Source of the DNA: Mycteria americana
Taxonomy: Eukaryota > Chordata > Aves > Ciconiiformes > Ciconiidae
DNA: 64,000 nucleotides
Direction of reading: 5' to 3'
Assembly (NCBI RefSeq): GCF_035582795.1
Contig: NC_134365.1
Span: forward strand, 131,231,577 to 131,295,576
This document shows positions 1 to 13,922 of the stretch, piece by piece (the first letter of the stretch is position 1; each line of letters begins with the position of its first letter). Under the pieces are notes generated by a model. That model saw nothing but the letters and a program-made list of their open reading frames with translations. It searched no databases and had not been told where the DNA came from. The position numbers were made by a program, and so were the translations under genes.

Positions 1-3000
1 TTCTGCATGGCACAAAGAGCTGGTCCTTTTAGAAATATTTTGTGATAAGGTCCGGGTTAGATGGAGGTAATAAACTGCTATATTAAATGTAGGTTTAACA
101 TTAGGCTTTAGGACTAGAAGGAATAAAAATTGTTGTATTGTATAGGGCCAAGTAGGACTGAATGCCTACAGAGGTAAATGCATTGTGATTTCTGCCAAAG
201 GGAGGGTTGCTGGTTGACTTCGTTGAAGGCAGGGTTACATTTGAGTCAGACTTAATGTCAGTCTTTAGGAAAACAGGCTGAATTTAACTAGAGGTTAGCT
301 TAATTGCTTGAATGTATGAGAATAAGCTAGCATCAGGTAAAAAACACATTTGGTCTTAAGACCCAGGTAACTGGCACTGGAAGAAGAGTATGACTGCAAA
401 GTACTGAATAAAGGTGAGCTATATGTTTGTGATTACTGCTTGGGTTAATCATTCTTATATTAATGCCAGAATTTGGTTTAGGATTAGCATCAGGTCTGAC
501 CATTGTGGTTCACTGACAGATCCTACAAAACCCACAGAGCTAAGATGAAGGGCAGTGCCAGCAGTGGCATTTGGCTTTTGATTGATATTGGGACTCAGGA
601 AGGTCACTGCGCTTATGTGTTAATGGTTGTGTTAGGGCAGGCATTTGAAACAGCAGAGCTAGGTTTATTGATCGAATTCACAAGATTATCAGGGCTAGGA
701 TGATATCTTAAATAGGTCATACTTAGTGCAGGGACTAACAAGAATTGCTGCTCTACTGCGTTAAGTTTGTAATTAGAATTTGGTGTGTTAAGGACCAAAA
801 AGCTGAGGCCAGCAGGCTGGAGAGGAATCAAACTGAGAAGACAGGCTTGTTGTTTGTTCTGGACGTATTTATCCCTGGGCTGTGGGATACCTGATAGAAT
901 AACTATGTAGCTGAGTCTCCATTTAAAACAAATAAGAGGGGTGGAAGTCCAGGTGATGGAAAAATTCTGATAATACCCATGCCCTGAAACTGACTGCATA
1001 ACCTTACTTCTAGTCTATTACGATTTATAAAGCTTAGACTACCCTGAATCCCCTTCACTTCAGAGCTGGAAATGCTGCCTAGCTCAAGTATAGTGTAACA
1101 AAAGCACATTTATCCTGCTCAGATACAGCACTGAATTCTAGCTAATAAGCCTTCTGAAATTCAGAGCAGTGGACAGCTCTGGCTGGGCACAGACTCGTTC
1201 TGCACCTGAGGCACATCAGGACTTATTATTTCAGATATAGCTGAGATTGCCCTGAAATATTTTTCTGTTGTAAAGCCTAAACTTCTGGTGAGTTCTGGAG
1301 AAGATCTTGGGGAAAACCAAAACAACACAAACCACCCAACACCCGCCCCCCCGCCCCCCCCTAAAAAAACAACCAAAACACCCAAACCACAAAAAAACCC
1401 ATGATACAAAAGTTGAGAACACATTTGCAAGTAATTTAAGAATAGGTTACTTTACAACCATAGTGTAACTATTCTAAGTAAAATACTACATGTGTGGTAC
1501 TCAGATTTGCCTTCTACATATATGGATTTGGAAGAGGACTTATTTTCTAATATTTTTTTGTGAAAGTAAAGTAAACAACAAGGAGAATAAATGGAATTCA
1601 TAATTCCATTACTGGAAATACTAATAAAATATTACTCTCTGTCTTTGTCTCAAAAGAAACTTTCACTTTAAAAAAATAAAACAAATATTGCTAAAATCCT
1701 AGAAACTTTTAGTTTTGCTTTCGTATAAGTATTCAATATGTAGCTGTATAGCAGTTGAAAGGATCTGAATTAATCTGTGAAATCATATAAGAGGAAAAAA
1801 AAAGGTCCCAAACACTTTGCAAAATGGTTTTAAACGCTTGTTTTAAAGAGAGGAAAACTGAATTAAAATGAACCACTTGCCAATTCTCTCCATCAAAATA
1901 AAAGAAGTCTCTCTACATTCAGAAATAACGTGATGTAATTTTGGGAAGGATGTACTGCCTTTTACATATACTGAGTAGCTGAAACCCTACTTCAAAACCA
2001 GAAAAATTCAACTGGGTAACCATTACAGATTCTTTGCCTTTGATTCTGTGATGAATGAGAACATACATTTGTACTGAAGCAGCACAGAAAACCTTCATTC
2101 CTATCCATGGTGAAATGATAAAAACACTGGGTAACCTCACATTTAACATTCCAGGTGGGCCAATGAGATTTAGTATGGTGCCCAAGGCAGCCGTGGTTAC
2201 ACTGGTTTTACCTTTTCACTTTATCACTGGTACCCACAGTGTTGCAAGGAAATTAGTAGAGCAATGAAGGTCATGCAATGCTCTGAGGATTATAATACTG
2301 TAAAAGACACTGCTACCTGATGGCCCGCTAGACCCTGGTTCTTCGCTGACTCTGGTCTCATCTGAGCATCAGAGAGCAGCTGATGTGAGCATTTCCAAGC
2401 AGCTCAGTCAGATTATGAAACAGCATTGATAATGATGTTTAGTTAATGAGGTTTGGGCTCATTCTAGCTGTAAATGACAGGGACGAGGCTGGCAAGCAAG
2501 AAAAGCCAATGGTTAATGGTGAACAGCATTGACCTGAGCACAGAAATCTGACGAAATGCCCATTCAAGTCAATGGAGTGGTATTATATACATGCATCCCT
2601 AATAAGTGAAAAAGAGGAAAGAATTAGGACTTGAAAACACAAGTTAGCACTGGTAGAAAGATTTTTACGGGAATTTTCTCATCTGCCACAAAAATTTTAA
2701 GTATATACTGAGAATGGGAACTTTCTTACTGAACTATGGTTATCTAACTATTCAGCATATATTACAAGGTATGCTCCCTTTTCAACTAAAGGGAGAGATT
2801 ACTCTCTGGAGACATCTTAGCCTCCCAAGTTTGTTTAGAGTAATAACAGAATAGGGAAGACAGTGTGTATGTTTTTACCTGGAATTACCTGTTACGTTGT
2901 TGGAATTGAACCATAATGTTTCAGTTGCAAACACTCCGATATTAGCATGGTAACAAATTCAGAAGTCATAATCCTGTCTCAGACATTTGGATAGTTTCCA

Positions 3001-6000
3001 AATTAAAAAAAAAAAAAAATCTGAGCAATAGGATATATTGTTTTGATCTTTAATGTAGAGAGCCAGCTAGATCTTCTGCAGCATGCTTCATTCCTCTCTT
3101 ACATTATTAGTGCATTCATCATCTTACAAGTGCATGCAAGTACTTTTGAAAATAACATATGAGGGTTGATGGGGTCTGCTGTCTCTATAAAACCATTTTG
3201 TCTGACATTTTTATAAAACCTGCATCAAAAGTGCTCCCATGAGGCTGTACCCATTTAGGTGAGGTCAGTAAGTTCCTGTTGCTGTACGGTAAACCTACTC
3301 ATCTTTCCGAATATGAAATGATTTTCTAAAAAAAGTCAATTGTAGAACAATCTTAACTGGGGTAATGCAGCCTGTGGTAATGACGGCTGTTGTCCAAACA
3401 AATTTGTGTAATCTTGTTCACTTATGTGAAAAATAACATGCATATATCGGCTATAATCCTGATCTTTCAAAAATACCAGCCTAACAGATGTTAAACAATG
3501 CCCAGTCACACTAATTTTATGAACAGATATTTGCATTTCATTACATGTGTATTAGTGTAGAATGATTGACAGTGATGTTTTCCAGAGTTCATGTTTGCAG
3601 GCAATTTCATTTCCATTTCATAACAACTTTATTTTGTAGGCACAAAGAAGGAAAAGGAGTGGTTATGTCTCTGTTCCCCAGTCAGGCATGGCAATGCAAG
3701 CAGACCTGGGGAGCAAGCCAGCCGGTGCTGAGCACCCCATGTGCACGGTACGCACATTTCAAGCAGGGGGAGGAGGAGGTTTCAGGCCAAGTCTTGTCCC
3801 GTTCCGTGGACTGACCTCCCACTCGCGTGTGGGGCGCATTAAGTGAACTCCTGGAGAGTTCACTGAAGTTCAGTTATATCCAAAGGGAATTCAGACCAAG
3901 TGCTCTGAGCCACCTCTGTGGTGTGCACCAAAGCATAATAAACAGGGACCATTGGAGGAACACTTGAAAGAGTACTCCTGACCCAAGTAAAACACTAATG
4001 CAGATGCTCAATGGGAATAGGCCTCAGGAAAGTACTAACGAGAATGAAACAAACATTGTTTTCACTCACTTTCAATTTTGGAGGCATAAGAGTCAATTTA
4101 CCTCTCACCGTCACCATCTGGCAAGTGAGATGAAGCAAAGAGATTCCTTTCCTGTTTGCCTATAAACTTCGAATTATCTTAATCTTCTTCTTAAATTCTG
4201 CTCGCTGGGATTATCACAGGAGATTTTGAGACTTAGACTAACACTTCTAATTGCAGGCATAATACCAAAACATGTCCAGACGTGGAAATACAGTCCTTAT
4301 TAGGTAAACAGCGGTAGAAATAGTATCTTTCTTATTGAACAAATTGCTGATGCAGAGTCCGGTTATCCTCTTCTTTCTTTATCAGCAGGAGAAGTGCTAG
4401 GGGTAGCAAGGCACCCTGGGACAAAACTGCCAGGCACCAAAAGAAAGGTTTTTCCTTTGTGAACTACTGAAAAGCTAATACTAACTATTCTATCTCTTCT
4501 CACAAATTTTTGGTGAAATCATCAAACTGGTAGCAACTGAAGAAATGTGTGATATAGGAAGCAGAATGTAATTTGAGTGGGGTATATAACATCTGGCCTG
4601 AGGAAAAAATAAAATATGAGAAAATGAATTAAAAATAAGTTAAACAGAATAAATACAGACCATGGAAGATGTCAATATGAAAAGGCCTTTTTCTGATTAA
4701 AAATTTAATTGAATTTCCAAATGCTCCTCTCCAGCCAAATGCTGAGGAAACTCTGTTGTATATTCACAATTTCCTGGATGTCCTAGAACTGATTGATGAC
4801 AAGCATGTTATCATTTTGTCACAAGAGACAGTTAGATATGAAAAGAAAAAGGAAACGTTTTCTCAGCATGAAAACTGCAGGTGTATTTAGCAAGAAACTT
4901 GTTTTTAATATAGTGCTGTTGCATTTTCTTAATAGGTAGAGATACCTGTGATCAATCACTCAGGCCTGAACACTCAAATAGATTTTGAAATGCTACCATT
5001 CAGCAGACTAGCCCGCAGTTACACTGGGGATATGAGTTTAAGTGCTCTCATTCAGTTAATAGCAATATTTATGATGTAATCAATACACAGAAGCAATTGT
5101 TGACTGACTGTGATAGCTAATGATGTTTAATTCTGAGAAATAATTACTTGGATAAAACGAAGAGTAAAAGCAAAAATCTAATTTGTAAGTGAGGCAAATT
5201 TCAGTTTCATAAAACTGCAAACTGTTCAGAGAGTGAAAGACAAGAAAATGCCACTTCAATCACTACAAATATATAATTTCAAATTCGAGGGTGTCTTTTT
5301 AAGTATTGCAATAAGCAACAAAGAATGCTGAAAAGAAAATTTGTGTTAACCAAAGCACAAACCAGGTTTTTACCAAAGTGTAACAAAGTTTCATAGAAGC
5401 CACTGGAAGATTGTTTAAAATGTGCAGTTTTAGTTAATGAAATTCAAAGCTATCAAGGACATTTATTTTAAAGGATTTCATGTGACTTACAAGTCATGTA
5501 GCCAGACATAGTCCATCATGAAATTTGAAGTATTAGCATCTTTAACAGTTAATATTGGAGGCACAATCATGGGGTTTATCATCAAACCCCTGGTTTTTTG
5601 TGTTGTGGTTTTTTGGGTTTTTTTTCTGCTTTGGAAAAACATGCTGAACAGACCATAACCTCAAATGAAGAAGCAAATAATATTATTGTTTTTATAGCTA
5701 CTAAATCATACTTGCTACTCCGCCCATGTCAACTTCCATTGTGTCTTCCACAACCTACTGCATTCACTTGTGATTTGCTATAAGCCTGGTTAGCTATCAA
5801 AATAAATCAAATGTGATAACTTATTGGCACTAGATTGTCATTGTAAATATCAGTTAGAAATTTGCTATTTTTAATTTTAAAAGGGTAAGTCAATAAAAGC
5901 CAACTTCATATGCTGCAGAGTGTCCAGAAAAATAGGCAAACCAACAAATTTTTGTCTCAAATGCAGAAGAAAAATATAAGGTGCCATTATGGTTAGTGAT

Positions 6001-6227
6001 CTTCTGATACACACTATCCTTGTGTTTTTCAGGAACTAATAGACCTGAACCTTTTTGCTATTTTAAATTTAAACTTTGGAAGAATAAAATCTGAGGGAAC
6101 ATAATCAAACACTGAAATTAACAGGATTCTGATTTATTTTCTCCTTAATAAAGACATTAACATCTCTTTACAACAAGCGCACCATTGGAACTTGTCAAGT
6201 CAGCTTCCTGTTAGGAAAAAAAAAGAC
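1..6227. other. gene-poor region, nothing recognised beyond the C-rich tract
   Basis: AT-rich sequence with scattered short open frames that lack splice or composition support. An A-run lies near 3004-3019. A short match to the 'attcaagtcaatgg' motif of the ancient repeats lies near 2560-2580 but is too brief to call. Confidence 0.6.
1335..1361 (-). repeat. C-rich tract; G-quadruplex-capable on the minus strand
   Basis: Plus-strand C runs of 3, 3, 7 and 8 are separated by 4, 1 and 1 bases. The minus strand therefore has four G runs of at least three with short loops. The tract is embedded in an A/C-rich low-complexity stretch (about 1318-1398). Confidence 0.7.
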
Positions 6228-6465
6228 CTGTGACATGGTACCGCGGTATGTTCTCAGTATCACTTGTTTCATCTAGATGCTGTGCTTGTCCTTTGTAATG
6301 TGGATGGTCATAAATGTCAAATTCCATCGGAAGTCGCCTCCCAGGTGGGGTAGGCTGCAGAGGAGGATGGGTGGCTGCAGGCAGCCCCAGCCGTGACTGC
6401 CAATCTTGCCGAGATGAACACGGGGCTTTCTTCAGAGTCCTCAGCTTTGACACAATACCCAAGGG
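6228..6465 (-). other. orphan exon-like open block, function unknown
   Basis: On the minus strand an acceptor (acttattttcag) precedes 238 nt of fully open frame beginning PLGIVSKLRTLKKAPCSS. It includes a basic/Pro-rich middle (PPLQPTPPGRRLP) and an acidic/aromatic end (MEFDIYDHPHYKG, then DETSDTENIPRYHV). It is clearly more GC-rich than its surroundings and its composition looks protein-like. I recognise no family. The proposed donor (ACAG|gtcttttt) is weak and runs straight into a pyrimidine tract and a second acceptor (ttcctaacag) ending at 6210, so the 3' boundary is doubtful. It could be an exon of an unannotated gene downstream of IL1RAPL1, a lncRNA exon, or chance. Confidence 0.28.
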
Positions 6466-9400
6466 CTGAAAATAAGTACCTGTGAAATTCACTGTGTTCT
6501 AGGAAATTAAGGCAGGTAGCTTTCCATCTTCCCTTATCTGCCCTAAAGAACTAGCTATGCAAAATCTAGTAATGAGAACATATTTTTTTTGTCAAAACCT
6601 TACATGTAAATGTTACGTGCTTACATGTAAATGTTATATAACTATTTCCGTCACAGTTTTGTCTTCAGGAGGAAGAAAGAAGTTGTGAAAATGACTAAGC
6701 AATCACATGACTGCATGATTGCTTTCATGACGACCAGGTTATTCATGTTTTTAGAGACTAGTTGTACCTGCAGCGAATGCAAATCTAAGCTGAAGACGAC
6801 TGTGGAGAAGAGGACCCGAGGGGAGGGGAGAGCCGCACTGTCCCCACTGCTCTTCCTGGCAGGTGCCCACATCAGGGAGTGGCAGAAACAGGTCTCGTGC
6901 CTCTCCAATACTCTTAGGTGGATATGCACGGCTTTGGGATACAGGGAGAACATCCAGACTGCAAGACCTTCTGCAGGGGCCACAAGGCAATCTATGCAGA
7001 CTTCTTAGTCTGCATAGTGCTTTCCTATTCGGGTGCTCCCACTCTAATTCATAAGGATGAAGGCAATGGGTTAAACACATCCTTCCTGTAACTGCTCTGA
7101 AGCAGAAGCAAATCCTTAGCCAAGGATTTGAAATGACCAAGATTTATCCTTTATTCATAGTCTAAATTCCTCCAAAAATTTGTAAAGGTATTTTTTACCA
7201 AAGATTAAAGAGAAATTAGTCCTGGAGAGAAAAATCCAGAGGAGGGGAAGTGAAAGGGGCAAAAGAAATGAAGATTGACATGGAGCTGGGGCTTCCATCC
7301 TCTGCAACATGTATTTGTCCCTCAGCTTATTTTTAGTTGCTTTTTCCATTAGTAATGTAGATGTTCCTGTTATTCCTGGCAAAACCAGAAATATTACCTT
7401 TGTGTCAGCTTTGTCCTTATCACTAGGGATTTTTGAGGGATAATTCTCTCTCTCAGGTCTCCATAGCATATAAATGGAAGGCCACTGCCACTGAAGTGAA
7501 ATTATTTTTTATTTTAAAAAATCACTTATATTTAATCCAATTATATCCATGATATACTAGGATATGTATATTAACCAGCTGTATGTACAGGCTGGTTTCC
7601 AAAGAGATTAAAGAAAGTACTGATGTACGCCCACTGTTGTTTTGGGCATGTTCCCAAAAAGACCTGTCACGTTAGATCATTTGTTCATGGCATGCAGACG
7701 GAATTCAGCTGAGTTCCAGCTGCTGACAGGTCCAACGTTGCTGCAGCCAATATCAGGGGGTTTCTAGGAAAGGCTATGACAGTCTTCTGTATCCGATGCC
7801 ATCACTGCAAGGGCATTTGGAGGTTTCACAGAGCACTTGGAAAATCCATTTGGTAAGCATGTGCTGGAAAACATCCCAAGGGGTACAATACACTGGAGGT
7901 TTTCCCAAGGAGGTACTAGCATGGATTACTCCAGAATGTGGCCCAAGAGTGTTTTTGAAGTTATGTAGAAACACAGCAAACCTGGTAGCTAGCTTGCCCG
8001 CAAGGCAATTCATAGCTTTTCCAAAGTATGACCAGGAAAATGATAATAATCAACCCCCCACACACACTAGAGAGTGCTCTGTTTTAGAGCTTATGTTATT
8101 CCATTTCACCTGATCCACTAGTAATGCCATATGTGGAAACCGTAGGCAAGACATGATAAAAAATTTACTCCATGGAATTATGTACGTATTTCACCTGAAC
8201 CATACTCCCTGTTAATTCACCTGCGTGTTAGCTTGGACCCTGAATGGCTGCATAAGCAGTAAGGTAGTTAAGAATCAGACTCACTGCATATTATATGTAG
8301 TATAATTTTTGTTATTGATATATATAGCACAACAGGTGCATCTGACGCTTGACAAGCAGGGAAAGAGCTACTCTGTTAAAACTGCCAGCAATTTCCATAC
8401 AGCTCTTTTAAAAATTGTATGGACTTTAGCCAGTAAAAAGCAGAAGTTTCAGCAACTTGGCGGTTGGTACAGCCTCATATCAAAGATGACTTTCCATTCC
8501 AGATCCTTTGAGGGCTTCTGGCATGGACTGTAACCAGGCTGCTCACAGCCCTCCCTCTATTTCTCCCAAACCAACACCATAGTGTTTTAATCTAGATGGT
8601 GACATTGTTTATGGTAATAGGCTATGACGATGTTAATTGCTTTTCTGAATTTAGGCTCTCATCAAAGTTGTGCCATTAAGCTCTAGTGAATGTATATCAC
8701 ATTTCCTAGTAAGGACCATGTCTAGAGTATTATAGTGACTAAAAGCGATGGGAATGCCTACTGGGCTGCCTCTCTCCGGATGCAAACCAAATGACAACCA
8801 CAAAGTATAGTTTAGTTTGTTGCTGTTTTTTAAAGGAACATATAAATGCATGTAAATAGGTAACATTTAATACCCCTGGCCACTTAAGGCAATAATTTTT
8901 AGAGATATGCTATGTTAGTAATATTTAAATATGGTCTGGTTTTAGTTCCGTTTTCTGCACTACTCAACTGAAGTTTGGATTCTTTATTGTCATTGAAAAC
9001 AGATATAAACTCTGATAGAAAGTGATTAAGCTATATGTCTAGGGTAATTTTCCACTTTGGAATTTTAGAAGGTTCAGGTTTTAAATGGCTGTAACAACTT
9101 CAATTCTCCTTAAAGTTACTTTTACATTTAAACTTCTACTAATTTTAAGTTTCAAATTATAAAAGCAATTAAGTTTTATTAATTTAATAAAAGTAATTAA
9201 AATATTATATTTTAAAAGATAAATTTCTAAATAGACTCTAAACCCATGAAGTTTGCTGTTCAGTTAAGTGGGACTACTGAAAATTGCCTAGGTCACATAT
9301 GTGTTATAATTTAGTAATTGCTACAAAATTAGTTTGAGACATTATATTAAAGATGCTCCAGAAACACAATGTACTGCTCATTCATGTGAACACAGGAATG

Positions 9401-9653
9401 ATCACAGAAAGAAGTTATGACTTTGATTATACTGCTTATGAGGGGGCTGAGTTAGGTTATACTTTATGGTAGCTTGAGAATTACTCTCCCTCTGTTACCA
9501 AAATGTTTTTTTTTTTCTTACCAGCAAGCAGATGACATTGGCAGATATAGAATAGGGAGGGGAGAACAAGGAACAGATCAGTGTTATATAAAAAAATCAT
9601 CCATCTGAAAAAGGAATAAACACAATTCTCAACAATAGCCTCCTCTGAATTAC
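6466..9653. other. gene-poor region, nothing recognised
   Basis: AT-rich, with a GC-richer patch at about 6790-7010 that has overlapping open frames on both strands but no splice signals I trust. At about 9521-9600 on the minus strand a strong acceptor (attcctttttcag) and donor (GCTG|gtaaga) bound a short open stretch, but its phase does not fit the neighbouring candidate. Confidence 0.5.
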
Positions 9654-9822
9654 CTTCAAAGTACATAGTCTCTTGTGAAATTTGACTCTGACCATCCTAA
9701 TTGGCAGACTCCAATGGCAAACGTGCTCCTGGGAGGTGTGTTCATATTCATTATAGCTGGAGCAAGAACCATTAGACAGAAGAGGGAATGTGGATGCTGA
9801 GGCTGAATGTGCACCATGAAGA
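9654..9822 (-). other. orphan exon-like block, phase-compatible with 6228-6465
   Basis: On the minus strand an acceptor (tcttttttctag) and a donor (TTGAAG|gtaatt) bound 169 nt. One frame is open for 56 codons, starting LHGAHSASASTFPLLSNG and ending KFHKRLCTLK, and closes in phase 0. That would splice in frame to the block ending at 6465. A second frame is open until a TGA just before the donor. No homology recognised. Confidence 0.18.
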
Positions 9823-12800
9823 CTAGAAAAAAGAAATCATTAAAATATGTGTACACATACATTTTTAGATTTACTTTTGTTGCTGATTTCATCTAACAAG
9901 AAATTATGTGTCCATACTTTATGTTACTTAGAGCTACTTTAGAGTTCTTTTTATTATTCAGACACTTACCAAATTATCATTTCATGCTTACAATGCTTTA
10001 GGTTGATGCTGTATTTGCTCAAATCAGGGTCTGTTCTTTTATTCCCTTGGATTTTGTCTTTCTTTTTCTGAACCTTTCATATTTGTGCTACAGTAAGCTA
10101 CTTCTTTGCAAGATATGGCATGTACTCTTCACCCAATAGATGCCAGAAAGCTCTAGCTGAAGGATGCTATGCTTGGTGTAACCAATTGCTGAAATCACTG
10201 TGCCTTAGTCATGCTAGATAGCTGTCAGATCTGAGCTTGCTCAATAGTACGGCATTTGGGTAGACTGTTTTCAAGGCTGTATACGAAAGATATGCAAAAC
10301 CTAACATGAGGAACTTAAGCCTGAACGCAGACTTTACTTGTTTTTCAGTTGTTTTTCATTTGTGGGACCAGTACAGTAGTCATCATTAGTGTCAGTACAG
10401 TACTATCCAAGGAAACAACAAGCTAAGGATAGTAAAAATAAGTTTTTTTCTGAAGACAAATATTAAGACAGAAGTAAGAATTTTAGTCCTATTCTTACAG
10501 TCCATATCATGGTCTTTTTTAGTGCCTATGCTATCTGTGTCATGGTAAGCTTTAATAAGTTATGATTGCTGTGTTGTCTCCATGTATCTGAACCTAATAA
10601 CAACAAAAAGCCCATTAAAATATGTATCTGACTCGCAATAAATTACAAATTATTATGCAGCCAACTTCACCCACTTTAATATATCAGTTCTTGTGTTTGT
10701 TTGCATTATTATTCCTGGCATATAGTTATAAATTCTGTGTTCCTGTTGGGCATACTTTTTGCCCGTTAATCTTTCAGGAAATTCAGGAAGGGGAAAAAAT
10801 GTTAAAACCAACTTGCTTTACTTCTATCCAAAGAAAAGAGCTAGCAAGAGATTCTGAGGCATTATAAGCAAAAGGCAGGTATGTCAGGCAAGGGAGAACA
10901 GGAAAAAGGTTTTTTTTAATGGATGTGAAATATTCTTAAAGTTAGGTAGTTTCAATATAGTTTTCCTTTTAATGCCTGAACATCTACAGAATTTATCTCA
11001 ACTGTAAGGCCAGTAAATTAATGAATAAGTACATTTGCTAGTTTTTTATGAAGACCCTCTACCTTTTCATAACAACAAATAAATTAAATGGAGGAAAGCA
11101 CAATAAAGTAGTATGAGCAAAGGAGAAGGACCCCAGGGAGATTCTAACCTCTAATCAATGCTGCAAGAAATCCCTCCTGTTTGAGGCAGATTCTCAGACA
11201 TGCTTCTCAAGAGAGAAAAAATCCCACCTATGGGATTTTCTGGATCCTAACCTCCCAGTGAAATCTTTGCGTGTTTAAGTACCTCTTCTCAGGTATTAAT
11301 CTTGCAGTTTATCGCATTCAGGCATATGTTGCATGGATTTACAATGAAGTCATGAGGGACTTCTGGAAACTCAGCAATAACCTGGTGTCAAATTAAAGAA
11401 GTTGTGTCTAGGTTTCTTAATCTCCAAATAGAAACAAATGGGAAAAAAATATCAGCAGTATATATTATCTTGTCTTACAGAGCTAAAATTTACTTTTACT
11501 AATTTACTTAATTGTTTTGGAAAAGTACATGTTTTCCTATGAAACAATAACTGACCAAAACAAAGAACATCGCAAAAAAATTCATCCACAAAAAAAAAGG
11601 AAGGCTAAATTCACTGAAAAAAAAAAAAAATCTGGGATCCAATGCCTTTGGCTGTCCTGCGTTGCTTGGGAAAAAATAACAGTCAATGGGCTGGAGAGGG
11701 TGAACCTGCAAACTTTAAGCAAAGTGGGTATGGAATGAAGGGAGAAGGGATATGAATTTAGACATCCTCCTCATCAACAAGCTCCTTACCCATAGGCTAC
11801 AGGTTAATTTTTCCTATGCTTTCTTTGGACTATTGACTATTTAATTACTGTATGTGAAGTGGAACAGCTTCAATGGAAGGAATTTAACATCCTGCCTCAA
11901 AAATCCTTCCCTGATAATGCTTAAATCAGTCCCATCACCCTATGCAGGAACGGAGGAGGAACAGAACGAAGCCTTCACAACCCTTGCACCAGTCTGAGTC
12001 TGAGAAGGAGTTTTCATAGATGCTTAGCTCAGGGGCTGTATGTCTGTTGGGAACAGACAACCTGTGCTGGCCTGAAGGGAAATGTCTAACTGCGAGAAAG
12101 GTACACTTTATTATATGTGTTTGTTCTCATCGTTTCGTATCCTCTGGCGTAGATGTTCATTATTCCGTGTGCTATTTTCTGTGATTCGCTTTCTTAAACA
12201 CGAGATTTTCTTCCTGCACGGTGCAAAGAACATACACCCTTAGGAAGGGCTGTGAATGTCACTAGGTAACTGTGTACTGTAAAGATGGGCAGTGCATTGA
12301 CAGTCTGGACTCTGAGACTAACTTCTCTTGAGCAGTCTCAAATTCCTCCATAAGGACATGATGTACACCTGTGTTTTGACAGGTGGCAGTGACCCTGGTA
12401 CTGAAAGATCCAGTGATGGGCAGAGCATGCTAACAAAATTATACTTTTGTTTTTCCTTCTCCATCCAACTTGAGGTATCAAAATCAATCTTCTCTGACCT
12501 CCTTCTTCATTCTTTGTAGTAAATGTTCTCCAGGTCGAATCATACCCCCGTGTATATTTTTGCAACCCTGCTGATTTCCCCATTCCCTTGGTGACAGCTG
12601 TGTAGTCACATTACCTTCATTTTATGTCAGCTGTGGCACCTGGGTGACCTGAGGACATCACTAAATTGGATCATTGCCTCAGATTGCCCTAGACTGCAGT
12701 CAGCGTTACTTTGGTTATTTCTGTGGAGAAGCCTCCACTTGTACCCAGCTGTAGCTGGCTCTGCAGGACTGATAACAGCAGAAGCAATAAAATCTTACAT

Positions 12801-13622
12801 TTGTTGCCACATTTAACAGATATTACTCTGAATAAGTATCAGAAATGGTGCTGCTTCATAGGAAGAAGAAACATTTTTAATTTAGGCACTTCACAGAACC
12901 ACCTTCGCTGTTCTCTGCCCCAGTACATTTCAAGAATTTGATTTAAGTTGACAGAAGATAAGAAGATTTAAAATAATGCCTGACACTTCATCCATAATCC
13001 TCACTGTGGTGCCATCTTCTTGCCCTCTTTTTATTTAATTTAATACAGTGACAGGTGGCAAGGACATGTTAGGTGCCTTCACTTTATATTTCCTGATTCT
13101 GTTAGACCGCTGCAGTCATTTGCATATCATCGGTACACTTCATAACAAGAAACATACTTCCTGCTGTGTGGAAAGACAATAAACATAACCACAAAGAACA
13201 AAAAAATCAATTCTAAACTGTGGGTATGGGGTTAAGCTAAGTAGGATATTAGATAATTGAAAGGTGCTTCACCCAGGTGAAACAAACCAAGATGAAGTTG
13301 AATGACCTGTGCATAGGTTTTGCAAGAGAAGTGTTGAAGAGTTAAAATTCAGTTAAAAATACCTTAACTAGGGTTTTTTTGGCTATGATTGTTTGGTCAA
13401 TATAAAACCTAGATAACCAGGGTAGGCACATTTTCTGCTTTCTAGAGAACAGCAATCATCTTTCAACATAATGCTGACAGAACTTCTGACCTCTAACCAC
13501 TGAACCTCTGTAAATTGGCACCATTTTCCTTGGTAAATACACATAATGACAACTTACAAAAGAAACAGGAAAGCTTCCAAACAAATGACCAGATGGTCTC
13601 ATTGCAGATCACACTAATGGAA
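9823..13622. other. gene-poor region, nothing recognised
   Basis: AT-rich with A/T runs such as at 11574-11630. No repeat family or exon identified. Confidence 0.55.
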
Positions 13623-13761
13623 TGTATTGGGTTTACCTGGCAAAGTTTTGGTAGTGGAGGATGCAAGGATGGCTTCTGTGAGGAGCCAGAAGCTTCCCCC
13701 ATGTTGGACAGAACCAGTTCAGGCCAGCTCCAAGACAGACCCGCCACTGGCCAAAGCTGAG

Positions 13762-13805
13762 CCAATCAGTGATGGTGGTAGTGCCTCTGTGATAAGGTAT
13801 TTAAG
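13762..13805 (+). promoter_or_regulatory. LTR promoter elements (CCAAT box and TATA-like box)
   Basis: CCAAT at 13762-13766 is followed 31 bp later by tatttaag at 13798-13805, a plausible RNA polymerase II core promoter spacing within the U3-like part of the LTR. Activity is not known. Confidence 0.4.
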
Positions 13806-13922
13806 AAGGGGGAAAATCTGCTGCATGACAGCAGCTGGGAGAGAGGAGTGAGAATACGTGAGAGAAACAACTATACAGACACCAAGCTTGGTGAAGAAGG
13901 AGGGGGAGAAGGTGCTCCAGGC

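Noticed and set aside
1161..1430. Gly/Val/Phe-rich minus-strand open frames
   Set aside because: Produced by the C-rich and A/C-rich low-complexity tract.
9521..9600. Hydrophobic exon (LFLVLPSLFYIC) with strong acceptor and donor on the minus strand
   Set aside because: Its phase is incompatible with the neighbouring candidate at 9654-9822, it is short, and the A/T-rich hydrophobic text is typical of chance translation.
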